Below are positions 49,984-59,416 of a stretch of DNA of 64,000 nt, piece after piece (the stretch's first letter is position 1; every line of letters starts with the position of its first letter). The DNA is from Variovorax sp. CAN15 (GTDB lineage Bacteria > Pseudomonadota > Gammaproteobacteria > Burkholderiales > Burkholderiaceae_C). A model generated the notes under the pieces. The model was given only the letters and a program-made list of their open reading frames with translations, did not search any database and was not told where the DNA came from. The stretch spans positions 40,671-104,670 of the forward strand of contig NZ_JASMRZ010000014.1 of NCBI RefSeq assembly GCF_030462475.1. The letters are read 5' to 3'. Position numbers and translations under genes: made by a program.

Positions 49984-50138
49984 GGAAATTTCTTTGTCGT
50001 TGGCTTGAAGAAAAAGGCAGACGGCAGGTTAGCCAGCCCCCTCCCCCGCGCCAAGGCGCGAAGCTGCGAAGAAATTGACCATGGCTGCGAAAGACGCAGC
50101 CGCCCCCACGTCGGTGAGTCAATCAGTCGGTCAGTCAA

Positions 50139-51077
50139 TCAGCCCGACTGAACGCGCCGCACGTACTCGGCAGGCGTTGCCTCGAACCGCCTGCGAAACG
50201 CGCGATTGAAATGCGCCGCGCTCTCGAACCCCACCTTCGCAGCCGCATCGCCGGGCCGCAGCCCCGCGCCCAGCATCAGCATGCGCGCCTCTTCCAGGCG
50301 CAGGTCGCGAATGCAGCGCATCGGCGTGACCCCGGCCACCTCGCGAAAACTGTGCGCGAAGTGCGAAGGGCTCATGTGCACGTGGCTGGCAATTTCGGCC
50401 ACCGACAGTGGCCGGCCCAGATGGCGGCGCATGAAGGCGATGGCCGTCTGTATGCGTGCACCGGCCTTGGTAACGGCGCCCGCGCTGCGGATGGCGGCCG
50501 CGGCCTCGGAGCGCAGCAGCCGCAGCACGATTTCTTCAACCGCCAGCGGCGCGAGCGTGCGGCGGTCCACCGGGTCGTCGGCCGCCAGCAGCAGTCGGGC
50601 GAAGGCCTCGACCACCTCCGGCCCCACCGCAGCCGTGAAGTTCTCGGTCACGCGGGCGGGCTCGGCCAGCGTGCCGCTTTCCGCCAGCGCGACAAAAGAC
50701 TTCACCAGCATGTCGGGCGGCAGGTCGAGATGAATCGCGAGGTACGGATGCTCGGCGCTCGCCGCGACGACCGTGCCGAGGCACGCGACCTCGGCCCCGA
50801 GCACCAGGCACTGCGTGGCGCCGTAGTCGAGCGAACGACCGTCACCACCGAGGTACGCGGTCTTGCGGCCCTGCAAGACCACCACCACGCCCGGCGTGAG
50901 GCACTGGGTTTTCTCGTAACGCACAGGGCGCGAGAACCGGTAGCAGCGCAGCCCCGGATACAGCGCGTCGGTGCGGCCATCCGCAGGGGTTCGCGCCGCG
51001 ACCATGTCGCGCAGATGGGCCCAGGCGGCGGTGGGAATGGCCTCGGGCTTGTTGTCGGCGACGGGCGCGGCTGGCAT
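50139..51077 (-). CDS. AraC-family transcriptional regulator (AraC_N type)
   Basis: C-terminal HTH RPLSVAEIASHVHMSPSHFAHSFREVAGVTPMRCIRDLRLEEARMLM...GFESAAHFNRAFRRRFEATPAEY. Confidence 0.93.
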   Translation of the reverse strand: MPAAPVADNKPEAIPTAAWAHLRDMVAARTPADGRTDALYPGLRCYRFSRPVRYEKTQCLTPGVVVVLQGRKTAYLGGDGRSLDYGATQCLVLGAEVACLGTVVAASAEHPYLAIHLDLPPDMLVKSFVALAESGTLAEPARVTENFTAAVGPEVVEAFARLLLAADDPVDRRTLAPLAVEEIVLRLLRSEAAAAIRSAGAVTKAGARIQTAIAFMRRHLGRPLSVAEIASHVHMSPSHFAHSFREVAGVTPMRCIRDLRLEEARMLMLGAGLRPGDAAAKVGFESAAHFNRAFRRRFEATPAEYVRRVQSG

Positions 51078-51179
51078 CGGCTTTGTTGTGGGGAGAAGAA
51101 GAGAAAGAAGAAAGCAAGCGCGATGCGCAGCGTTGCCAGTCGACCGGCGCGTGCCCGTTGCCGGGGCACGCGGCTGGCG

Positions 51180-51494
51180 CTATTGGGTGCTGCCGACGTT
51201 CTGTCGCAGCGCCTCGCGCACTGCGCTGGTGGCGCCGTTGACGGTATCAATGCGCGCCGTCAGCGCGTCGTTGAGCACACCGAGCAAGGCGCTCAGCTCG
51301 GTGCGGCTGGGGGTGAGCTCCTCGCTGTCGTTCAGGGCGCTGGTGTCGACGAGTTTCCTGAGCGCGGCGTAGGCGCGCATCACGTCGTTGAGGTTGTCGG
51401 CGTCGTCGCAGGCTTGTAGGGCGAGGTCGTCGAGGTTGGGGGATGCGGGGTCCGGGGCACAGGATTGTGCGGACACGCGAGCGGATGCAGCCAT
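51180..51494 (-). CDS. Hypothetical small protein
   Basis: ORF with GGGAGG ribosome site before ATG; MAASARVSAQSCAPDPASPNLDDLALQ. Confidence 0.5.
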   Translation of the reverse strand: MAASARVSAQSCAPDPASPNLDDLALQACDDADNLNDVMRAYAALRKLVDTSALNDSEELTPSRTELSALLGVLNDALTARIDTVNGATSAVREALRQNVGSTQ

Positions 51495-51649
51495 GAGAGG
51501 CCTCCCAAGGGATTTTGGTTTGCTACAACCGCCGCCCCCGCTTCCAAACGATGGCGGCAGCTCGAACAGGTTGGAAGACCGGAAAACCCCTTGAAGAGAA
51601 ACCGGCAGGGCTCGCGCCCTCCCGTTCGAGCCGCCTAAAAAAGCAGCGC

Positions 51650-51760
51650 GAACGAAAAAGCCGCAGACCATGTGCGGTCCTGCGGCTCTCGTCGCAGGGG
51701 TTTTGGCGGGCTTCCAAACCCGATCGCGCTTTTTTTTGCGCGACGGGGCAGTATATCGAT
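51650..51760 (-). ncRNA. Candidate structured small RNA or leader with intrinsic terminator (minus strand)
   Basis: Minus strand: CCCGTCGCGC-A8-GCGCGATCGGG hairpin, GGGTTTGG...CCAAAACCC hairpin, then AGCCGCA-G-GACC-GCACAT-GGTC-TGCGGCT-TTTT terminator. Confidence 0.35.
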
Positions 51761-51880
51761 GTACGGCAAACTAATCGACACTCCAATGCCAAGCCCGATC
51801 CGGGCACGTCCCGAGCCCATATATTGCCGAGCAATACGACGCAGATAATCTCTGCAAGCGCAGAAAACATAAGGACCATT

Positions 51881-53197
51881 ATGAGAATTGACTCGATACG
51901 GCTGGTGAACTATCGATGCCACCAAGACCTTCCAGTGGACTTTTCTCCTGGATTCAACGTTCTCGTGGGGGCCAACGGGAGCGGGAAGACTACGATCCTG
52001 AAAGGTCTTCGTGACTGCTTGGGAGGACTCACGATGTACTTCAATCTAAGGCGTGGTCAATCAAATCCACTCTTGGACCCCGGAGACGCAAGAGTGAGCA
52101 TTGCAGAGGTTAAAAAACGTCGGCGCTTTGAGCCCTGCTATCCCATTGAGTTGATTGCGACGGGACAGGCTTTCGGCACTCCAATCGAATGGTCATGGAA
52201 GAAGGCTGGCTCCATTGAACCTCCTCTGATTTCGGGAAATCCCCCCGGACCACTCTGGGTATCACAGCGCCAGCTCCCGAACTCGAGCGATGAGACGCTT
52301 AGCAAAACATTGCCGATTGCAGTGTTTTATGGTGCGAATCGCAGATGGCTACAAGAAGCACCGAGTGAGTTAGAAGCTGCAACGGAGCGTCACGCAAGAG
52401 CAGACGGATACGAGAGATGGTGGGAAGCCTCCCTAGATTCGTCGGCTTTGGCAGGATGGATGATCTCCAAGAGCCTAGAGCGCCTTCAAACAGCAGCCGA
52501 GTTGAGGCACTCGTTTAATGAAGTCTTCGATGACGAACTAGGCCTAGTCAACTCAGCATTGGCAGGTGCTGTCGAAGGCCTAAAAGGCATTCGATATGAC
52601 ATGAAACAACGAGGGCTTCTTGTTGAGTGGGACGAAGGTCTATCCAAAGAACGCGCCCCTACGCTGTATGAGAACCTGAGTGATGGTCAGCGCTCCGTGA
52701 TCTCTCTTGTTGCAGACATCGCTCGCCGAATGTGCCTTCTAAACCCACACCTTGGTCAAAGTGTGCTGAGAGATTCACCAGGCGTAGTGTTGATCGACGA
52801 GCTCGATATGCACTTGCATCCCAAGTGGCAACGGATGATCACCAATGGGCTGAAGGCCGCTTTCCCCGCTGTCCAGTTCATCGTCGCGAGTCATTCGCCG
52901 CAGGTACTTGGAGAGCTCATGCCAAATGAGATTATCTTGCTCAGCCCCAACGGCATCACGCACCCCAAGGTCAGCTATGGAGTTGATTCGAGCCGCGTTC
53001 TTGAGGAAATCATGGGGGCTTCTGCTCGCCCCCCAATCATTGAAGAAAAGCTATCCGAATTATTTGCTGCCTTGGAAAGGAATCAGCTGGAGCTAGCACG
53101 GGAGAAACTCAAAGCACTACAAAAAGAAGCTCCAGGTCTCGCGGAGCTTGCTGGTGCAACTGCGTTGCTAAAGAGGAAGGAGATCATTGGGAAATGA
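51881..53197 (+). CDS. ptuA: Septu-like PtuA ATPase (AAA, RecF/SMC-like)
   Basis: IRLVNYRCHQDLPVDFSPGFNVLVGANGSGKTTILKGL; YENLSDGQRSVISLVADIA; GVVLIDELDMHLHPKWQ; IVASHSPQVL; paired with HNH gene. Confidence 0.8.
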   Translation: MRIDSIRLVNYRCHQDLPVDFSPGFNVLVGANGSGKTTILKGLRDCLGGLTMYFNLRRGQSNPLLDPGDARVSIAEVKKRRRFEPCYPIELIATGQAFGTPIEWSWKKAGSIEPPLISGNPPGPLWVSQRQLPNSSDETLSKTLPIAVFYGANRRWLQEAPSELEAATERHARADGYERWWEASLDSSALAGWMISKSLERLQTAAELRHSFNEVFDDELGLVNSALAGAVEGLKGIRYDMKQRGLLVEWDEGLSKERAPTLYENLSDGQRSVISLVADIARRMCLLNPHLGQSVLRDSPGVVLIDELDMHLHPKWQRMITNGLKAAFPAVQFIVASHSPQVLGELMPNEIILLSPNGITHPKVSYGVDSSRVLEEIMGASARPPIIEEKLSELFAALERNQLELAREKLKALQKEAPGLAELAGATALLKRKEIIGK

Positions 53198-53841
53198 GAT
53201 ACGTGAACAAGAAATCCGCTCCTGAACTTTTTCAGCAATGGATGGAGCTTGAGAACGAAGACTGGCAACCGAGCTACGGTGACCTGCAGAATCCTCAAAA
53301 GCACGCCCTGCACGAATCGCTTCTATCCGAGCAAGGTTGGACTTGCTGCTACTGTGGGCAATCAATCGACTTCGACAGCAGTCACATTGAACACTTTCGC
53401 CCACAGGAAAGCCACGAGAATTTGGCTCTGCACTACGGGAATCTCTTCGTTTCCTGTGGAAGAAAATTCGAAGTGACAACGCCATCGCACTGCGGGCATG
53501 CCAAGAGCAATCAGTTCGACGAGCACCTGCACATATCGCCGCTGGACCAGACATGTGAAACTAGATTCCTCTATACGCTAGACGGGCAAATCTGCGCAAA
53601 CGATCCTGCTGACGCAGGCGCGGACTACATGACTAGCTTGCTCAAACTAGACATCCCATTCCTGCGCAATCGACGTGAGGAAGTAATCAAAAGAGTTTTC
53701 GATGAAGACTTTATGAGCACCGCGACAAACGAGTCCTTGCTGGAGTTGAGCCGAGCCTTTCGCGCGCTAGACAAAGAAGGTAGAGCAGACGATCTAGGGC
53801 ATGTTGTTGCGCGCTTCGCAGAGCAACAGGCGACAGGATGA
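53194..53841 (+). CDS. ptuB: Septu-like PtuB HNH nuclease (TIGR02646-like)
   Basis: GWTCCYCGQSIDFDSSHIEHFRPQESHENLALHYGNLFVSCGRK...HCGHAKSN; 4-nt overlap with ptuA. Confidence 0.8.
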   Translation: MRYVNKKSAPELFQQWMELENEDWQPSYGDLQNPQKHALHESLLSEQGWTCCYCGQSIDFDSSHIEHFRPQESHENLALHYGNLFVSCGRKFEVTTPSHCGHAKSNQFDEHLHISPLDQTCETRFLYTLDGQICANDPADAGADYMTSLLKLDIPFLRNRREEVIKRVFDEDFMSTATNESLLELSRAFRALDKEGRADDLGHVVARFAEQQATG

Positions 53842-53875
53842 AAGCTAGTTTGCAACACCAGCCTTTTTCTATTTA

Positions 53876-53890
53876 TTGACTTGTAGTCAA
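53876..53890. promoter_or_regulatory. Inverted repeat TTGACT-TGT-AGTCAA upstream of MFS gene
   Basis: Perfect 6-bp arms, 3-bp spacer, 79 bp upstream of the ATG at 53969. Confidence 0.5.
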
Positions 53891-53968
53891 ATATTTTCTC
53901 TCTCAGCCGCTATTTATCCGCAAAGGTAACCGCAAGACACTCCCTCTCATCCCAGAAGGAGTGCCCTC

Positions 53969-55171
53969 ATGCCCATCGCCCTACTAGCGCTAACCCTCAG
54001 CGCCTTCGCCATCGGAACGACCGAGTTCGTCATCGTTGGCCTCATCCCCACAGTCGCAGCCGACCTCCACATCGGCCTCCCCTCCGCCGGCCTGCTGGTC
54101 AGCCTATACGCACTGGGCGTCGCCATCGGCGCGCCGGTGCTCACCGCGCTCACGGGCAAGCTGCCGCGCAAGGCGCTGCTGCTCGGGCTGATGGCGCTGT
54201 TCACGGTCGGCAATCTGCTGGCGTGGAAGGCGCCGAGCTATGAATCGCTGATTGCCGCCCGCGTCCTCACGGGGCTGGCGCACGGGGTGTTCTTCTCCAT
54301 CGGCTCGACGATTGCCACCGGCCTGGTGCCGAAGGAAAAGGCGGCGAGCGCCATCGCGATCATGTTCACGGGCCTCACGGTGGCGCTGGTCACGGGCGTG
54401 CCGCTGGGCACGTTCATCGGGCAGCACTTCGGCTGGCGCGAGACTTTCCTGGCGGTGTCGGCGCTGGGCGTTATCGCCTTCATCGGCAGCTGGATCTTTG
54501 TGCCCAGCAACATCCGCCACACGCCGCCGGCCTCGCTGGCGCAGCAGGCCAAGGTGCTGGCCGAGCCGCGCCTGTTGCTGGTGTATGCGAAGACGGCCAT
54601 CGGCTATGGCGGCTCGTTCATTCCGTTCACGTTCCTGGCGCCGATCCTCACCGACGTGTCTGGCTTCAGCGCGGGCGCTGTGGGCTGGGTGATGCTGGTG
54701 TACGGCATCTCGGTGGCGGTGGGCAACATCTGGGGCGGCAAGCTGGCCGACCGCATGGGCCCGATTCCGGCGCTGAAGGTCATCTTCGCGCTGCTGGCCG
54801 CGGTGCTGCTGGTGTTCAACTTCGCGGCGCCGCACAAGTGGCTGGCCCTGCTGGCGGTGCTGATGTGGGGCGCGGTGGCTTTCGGCAACGTGCCGGGGCT
54901 GCAGGTGTATGTCGTGAAGCAGGCCGAACGCTTCACGCCGCAGGCAGTGGACGTGGCCTCGGGCCTGAACATCGCGGCTTTCAACCTGGGCATTGCCGGC
55001 GCGGCCTGGGCCGGTGGGCTGATCGTGACGCACCTTGGGCTGATGCACACGCCGTGGATTGGCGCGCTGGTGGTGCTTGTCTCTCTGGCTCTCACGCAAT
55101 GGAGCGGATCGCTTGATCGGCGTGCAGGCATTCCGGTTCGCGCTTCGGGGCCGGTGCCGGTCGGTCACTGA
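53969..55171 (+). CDS. MFS transporter (AraJ/YdhP-like)
   Basis: [57 protein letters not shown]. Confidence 0.92.
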   Translation: MPIALLALTLSAFAIGTTEFVIVGLIPTVAADLHIGLPSAGLLVSLYALGVAIGAPVLTALTGKLPRKALLLGLMALFTVGNLLAWKAPSYESLIAARVLTGLAHGVFFSIGSTIATGLVPKEKAASAIAIMFTGLTVALVTGVPLGTFIGQHFGWRETFLAVSALGVIAFIGSWIFVPSNIRHTPPASLAQQAKVLAEPRLLLVYAKTAIGYGGSFIPFTFLAPILTDVSGFSAGAVGWVMLVYGISVAVGNIWGGKLADRMGPIPALKVIFALLAAVLLVFNFAAPHKWLALLAVLMWGAVAFGNVPGLQVYVVKQAERFTPQAVDVASGLNIAAFNLGIAGAAWAGGLIVTHLGLMHTPWIGALVVLVSLALTQWSGSLDRRAGIPVRASGPVPVGH

Positions 55172-55212
55172 ACCTCCCCTCTTTTTCTCAACACACAAGG
55201 ACAACACACATC

Positions 55213-56031
55213 ATGAACACGAGCAACAACACCATTCCCGCCTTCGGCCTCGGCACCTTCCGCCTGAAGGGCCAGGTGGTCATCGACTCGGTGAAGAACG
55301 GCCTCGACGTGGGCTACCGCACCATCGACACGGCGCAGATCTACGGCAACGAAGCCGAGGCGGGCCAGGCCATTGCCGAAAGCGGCGTGGCCCGCAGCAG
55401 CCTCTTCATCACCACCAAGATCTGGACCGACAACTACGCCAAGGACAAGCTGGTGCCCAGCCTGAAGGACAGCCTCGCGAAGCTGCGCACAGACCATGTC
55501 GACCTGACGCTGATCCATTGGCCCTCGCCCGGCAATGCGGTGCCGGTGGCCGAATTCATGGGCGCGCTGGCAGATGCCAAGGCGCAGGGGCTCACGAAGC
55601 ACATTGGCGTGTCGAACTTCAATATCGCGCTCATGAAGGAAGCCATCGCGGCCGTGGGCGCGGAGCAGATCGCAACCAACCAGATCGAGCTGCACCCGTA
55701 TCTGCAGAACCGCAAGGTGGCCGAGTTCGCCAAGAGCGTTGGCATCCACATCACGTCGTACATGACGCTGGCCTACGGCAAGGTGCTGGGCGACCCGGTT
55801 GTCGAAGCGATTGCCAAGGCCCACGGCGCAACCACCGCGCAGGTGGTGCTGGCGTGGGCGATGCAGCTGGGCTACGCGGTGATTCCGTCGTCCACCAAGC
55901 GCGCGAACCTCGAAGGCAACCTGAAGGCGCTGCAGCTGAAGCTGTCGGACGCCGAGATGGCGCAGATCGCGGCGCTCGAGCGCAATGAGCGCCTGACAGA
56001 CCCGGCCGGTCTGGCGCCGGCCTGGGACTGA
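55213..56031 (+). CDS. dkgB: Aldo/keto reductase (2,5-didehydrogluconate reductase DkgB-like)
   Basis: [60 protein letters not shown]. Confidence 0.88.
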   Translation: MNTSNNTIPAFGLGTFRLKGQVVIDSVKNGLDVGYRTIDTAQIYGNEAEAGQAIAESGVARSSLFITTKIWTDNYAKDKLVPSLKDSLAKLRTDHVDLTLIHWPSPGNAVPVAEFMGALADAKAQGLTKHIGVSNFNIALMKEAIAAVGAEQIATNQIELHPYLQNRKVAEFAKSVGIHITSYMTLAYGKVLGDPVVEAIAKAHGATTAQVVLAWAMQLGYAVIPSSTKRANLEGNLKALQLKLSDAEMAQIAALERNERLTDPAGLAPAWD

Positions 56032-56050
56032 GCCCCCTGAGCAATGCTCT

Positions 56051-56605
56051 TCAGCCCGCGTTGCCCACGGGCCTGAAGCCCCAGGCCTGCGCGCGGAACC
56101 CGGTGAAGCTGATGGGGCCGGCCACGGCGCCAGCCTCCGACTTGTTGTCCGTGAGCCCGATGACGAGCGGAGCATTCGAATTGCTCGCCCCCAACTTGCA
56201 CTGGATGTACCAGTAGCCGGGTTCCTCGGTGGACAGAAGGCTCCAGAGTTGCCTGTCGGCATCGTCCAGGCCGGGAGGCATCATCACGAGGGGTGTGGGC
56301 ACGCTCGTGGAGTCCGGCTTCAGCGTCAGGACGAACCCGGTGCCCATCTGCGTCTGCAGATACCACCAGCCCGGCGCCTGGGGCGAGGGAACGAACAGCC
56401 ATTGCTGGTTGCCGGCCTGCGGCAGCTTGAGCGTGTAGCCGATGACCCCTGCGCCCTTGGCCGGGCTGTTGCCGTTCACGTCCAGCACGTAGTGGCCGTC
56501 GGGCAGGTACTGGATGTTGTACGGACCGAGATCCAGCTTCTCGATGGGAATCGCGGGTGAGGATGCGGGTGCTGGCGCTGCAGCACCTGTTGCGGTGATC
56601 GACAT
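56051..56605 (-). CDS. Ricin B-type lectin-like protein
   Basis: Repeated QQWLFVPSPQAPGWWYLQTQMGTGFVLTLKPD / RQLWSLLSTEEPGYWYIQCKLGASNSNAPLVIGL. Confidence 0.55.
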   Translation of the reverse strand: MSITATGAAAPAPASSPAIPIEKLDLGPYNIQYLPDGHYVLDVNGNSPAKGAGVIGYTLKLPQAGNQQWLFVPSPQAPGWWYLQTQMGTGFVLTLKPDSTSVPTPLVMMPPGLDDADRQLWSLLSTEEPGYWYIQCKLGASNSNAPLVIGLTDNKSEAGAVAGPISFTGFRAQAWGFRPVGNAG

Positions 56606-56660
56606 CGTCGTTTCTCCTTTCCTGGAATGCGTTTTCCTGCTTGCAGGTGGTGCTCAGTGC

Positions 56661-57650
56661 TCAGCCGAGCGCGTGTTCGACCCAGTACTTCCGCACCAGG
56701 GCCTCGGCATACGCGGTGTCCGCGTTGGCGCCTTTGTCCTGCAGCAGCTGCAGGGCCTGCGGGTAGACCGTGTTCTCCGGCACGAAGAAGGGCAGCGTCG
56801 GGTTGATATTGGTGTAGCGGTCGCCCAGCAGCATCTTGGCGAGCATCGGCATGAGCTCGGTCGAAGTGCCGTTCAGGCTCATGTCGAGCACAGGCGAAGA
56901 CTTCGTCTGGTTCATGAGGAACGGCGGCGAATTGTTGAAGGGGTTCGCCACGCCGTTCATCCATTGGTCGGCGCCCCACTCGTGGGTGTCGCTGGCGACC
57001 CAGTCGGGCATGTAGCCGGTGCCGATGGTGATGGCCGCGATGTCTTCGAGCGCATGGCCCGCCTTCACCGCCAGCGCAATCGCCGCGACCGTGGGGTCGT
57101 GGTTGAAGAAGCAGCCGTCGACGTTGCCTTCGAACGAACCCAGCTGCCCCGGCATCGCACCGCTGGAAGTGGCCGCCTTGGCGATCTCCACGTCGCCATG
57201 GTCGGGGATCATGTTGGTGTACATGACCGGCTGCCAGGGTATGGCCGTCTGCACCGAGTTCTTCACCTCGAGCCCGCCGACGTTGAAGGTGACGAAGAGC
57301 ACCTTCCTCGTGACGATGTCCTGGACCTTCGTGGTGCCATGCAGCGCGACCTGCGAGGCGTAGACCTCGTCGATGGGGTACGCGGGCCGCTTCGGATCGG
57401 TGTTCATCTTTTCGTAGAACCCGATCTCGCCCTTCTGGCTGGTGAAAAGGTTGATGAGGTCCTGCGGCGACTTGCCCGCCAACAGCTCGCTCGTGATGAT
57501 CGAGCCGGTGGAGCACCCCGCGATGAGGTCGCTGTTGGCGATGATCTGCGGGTACTTCTGGTAAATCTTGTTCAGTACCGATACCGACATCAGCCCCCGT
57601 ATGCCACCGCCTACGAACGAGAGGATGGTGAATTTCTGCGTTTCCGCCAT
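56661..57650 (-). CDS. Patatin-like phospholipase
   Basis: ILSFVGGGIRGLMSVSVLNKI; GCSTGS (GxSxG); NVDGCFFNHDP. Confidence 0.88.
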   Translation of the reverse strand: MAETQKFTILSFVGGGIRGLMSVSVLNKIYQKYPQIIANSDLIAGCSTGSIITSELLAGKSPQDLINLFTSQKGEIGFYEKMNTDPKRPAYPIDEVYASQVALHGTTKVQDIVTRKVLFVTFNVGGLEVKNSVQTAIPWQPVMYTNMIPDHGDVEIAKAATSSGAMPGQLGSFEGNVDGCFFNHDPTVAAIALAVKAGHALEDIAAITIGTGYMPDWVASDTHEWGADQWMNGVANPFNNSPPFLMNQTKSSPVLDMSLNGTSTELMPMLAKMLLGDRYTNINPTLPFFVPENTVYPQALQLLQDKGANADTAYAEALVRKYWVEHALG

Positions 57651-57839
57651 AGCCAACTCCTTTCAAGAGAAATGACTTCCATGAAATGACTTCCCGGCCG
57701 GGGAAGCGGAGTCTGGGCGCGTCGGGCGTTTGCCGCTACGAGTGGAATCCCGTTCAATCCAACTCTGTAATTCCGCAAACCGCGCAAGCATTCGCAATGA
57801 AACCTTGCGCGGCAAAACTTGCTGCGAAGGTAGTCGTCT

Positions 57840-58094
57840 TCACGCCGCGGTCTCGCAAATCGAATCGAGCGCGTACCTTAGTTCGCGCTCTTCTTCCGGG
57901 GTCATCGCGAGCACGAGGTTGCGGAACTCGGCCTTGTAGCAAGGCAGCATCAACGCCGCGGTGAGCGAGTGAACGCCGCTGCCGCGCGCGATGTGGTCGT
58001 GGCATGCGATGACGCTGCGATAGGTTTCGAGTGCGCGTGCGACTCGGGTTGAGGTTCGGGTTGCAGTGCTCTCATCGCTTCTGTTGAAGATCAT
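57840..58094 (-). CDS. Hypothetical small protein
   Basis: MIFNRSDESTATRTSTRVARALETYRSVIACHDHIARG. Confidence 0.4.
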   Translation of the reverse strand: MIFNRSDESTATRTSTRVARALETYRSVIACHDHIARGSGVHSLTAALMLPCYKAEFRNLVLAMTPEEERELRYALDSICETAA

Positions 58095-58221
58095 CGGCGG
58101 CTCCTCTTGGCGCACGATCAGTGACGCCGTGAAGTCACTCTATTCAGCGACGGAAAAAACGGTGAGTAACAACATCGTCGCGAATCGGACGGCGCACTCC
58201 CTAGGCCGCACCGGGAATCAG

Positions 58222-58336
58222 CGCCGAGTCGTGATCCGTGCTTTTCGTGAGAAATTTCTGAGCGTTTGACGATAGACAACAGTGTTAGCGCGCTCGGCCT
58301 CATACAACGCCTCGTCACAAGACGGGAGCGTATTGA
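58222..58336 (+). promoter_or_regulatory. Second copy of PAAR-associated leader
   Basis: TTGACGATAGACAACAGTGTT at 58266-58286, 50 nt before ATG 58337, same spacing as 45350-45421. Confidence 0.65.
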
Positions 58337-58891
58337 ATGGAACGAAAAATTCTCGTGGTCGGAGATCCGCCCATGCCTGGCGGCCGGGTGCTGCCCTATG
58401 ACGGGCCCTTGCTCGATCTATTTCTGCGCATTCTGGCTCTCGCCCTTGCAATGCTCAGCCCGGTCGCCGCGCTCGCATGCAGCCCTATCAAGGTCTTCTA
58501 TGTGTACTTCGAGCGCGACTCGGCGACGGTATCTCCCGATCAGATACTGAAGCTTGACGCCTGGATGCAGGAGCTTCGAACGCGGTACGCCAACCACGAA
58601 GCGATCTATATCGGAGCATCAGTCAACCCGGAAGAACGAGACCACGATCCCAAAGGCCTGGGCCTGGACCGGGCACGCAACGTGGCTCTCGTTCTTCGAG
58701 AAGAACTGCGCTTCAATGCCAGGATCGCCCTTCCCAAGAGCGGCTACGTCGCCGACCCTGCGTCCCTTTCAAACGGACCCGCCGAAGACTCACGAGTTCT
58801 TGGAGTGCAGCTCGACTTCCTGCCGGCTTGCCCGCATGAATGCACCTGCCAGTTGGGCGATCCGCTCCATACGCAGCAGACTCCTCGCTGA
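58337..58891 (+). CDS. Chimeric ORF: PAAR-type N-terminus fused to signal peptide-like segment and OmpA-like domain (paralogue C)
   Basis: MERKILVVGDPPMPGGRVLPYDGPLLDL + FLRILALALAMLSPVAALACS + VYFERDSATVSPDQILKLDAWMQ...LDRARNVALVLRE. Confidence 0.65.
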   Translation: MERKILVVGDPPMPGGRVLPYDGPLLDLFLRILALALAMLSPVAALACSPIKVFYVYFERDSATVSPDQILKLDAWMQELRTRYANHEAIYIGASVNPEERDHDPKGLGLDRARNVALVLREELRFNARIALPKSGYVADPASLSNGPAEDSRVLGVQLDFLPACPHECTCQLGDPLHTQQTPR

Positions 58892-58916
58892 CCGCGCAGC
58901 GATCCGTCCAGGAGAC

Positions 58917-59411
58917 TCAGGAAGCCCTGCGCGTCGCAGCCCAGTCCGAAAGAATCCCCACCGCCTCACGATCCATCTTCTGCTCCGCAGACAAGCTGCG
59001 CTGCGCCAGCGTCGCACCGGCCTCGATGCGCAGCGCCTCCACATCGATCGGATGCCGCGCCGCCACGGTCACTCCTTCGAACGCCTCCCCCGACTGCGCC
59101 AGTGAGGCCGCGTAGTAAAGCTTCGCAATGCCCGCGATGTGCATCGCCGCCACGCACATCGCACATGGCTCGCACGAGGTGTAGAGCTCGCAGCCCGACA
59201 GGTTCACGGTGCCCAGCTTGCGGCAAGCATCGCGGATGGCCTCGACCTCGCCGTGCGAGGTAGGGTCATGGTGCGCGACGGAGTGGTTGAAGCCTTCGCC
59301 GACGATCACGCCGTCCTTCACGACGACGGCGCCGAAAGGCTCGGTGCCGGGCTCCTGCAGAGCCTGGGCAGAAAGGGCCAGCGCCCGTTGCATGAAGTGT
59401 TCCTGGTACAT
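58917..59411 (-). CDS. Nucleoside/guanine deaminase-like CMP/dCMP-type deaminase
   Basis: PFGAVVVKDGVIVGEGFNHSVAHHDPTSHGEVEAIRDACRK; ELYTSCEPCAMCVAAMH. Confidence 0.9.
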   Translation of the reverse strand: MYQEHFMQRALALSAQALQEPGTEPFGAVVVKDGVIVGEGFNHSVAHHDPTSHGEVEAIRDACRKLGTVNLSGCELYTSCEPCAMCVAAMHIAGIAKLYYAASLAQSGEAFEGVTVAARHPIDVEALRIEAGATLAQRSLSAEQKMDREAVGILSDWAATRRAS

Positions 59412-59416
59412 CGTGT

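Noticed and set aside
51555-51640. Possible tRNA or tRNA-like element (gttcgag followed by ccgcc, matching ggcggc 5')
   Set aside because: Arms do not fit a 7-bp acceptor plus 5-bp T-stem geometry and there is no plausible anticodon arm; treated only as part of a structured region
51500-53841. Retron (ncRNA + RT + PtuA/PtuB) interpretation of the defence module
   Set aside because: No reverse transcriptase ORF is present between the structured segment and ptuA
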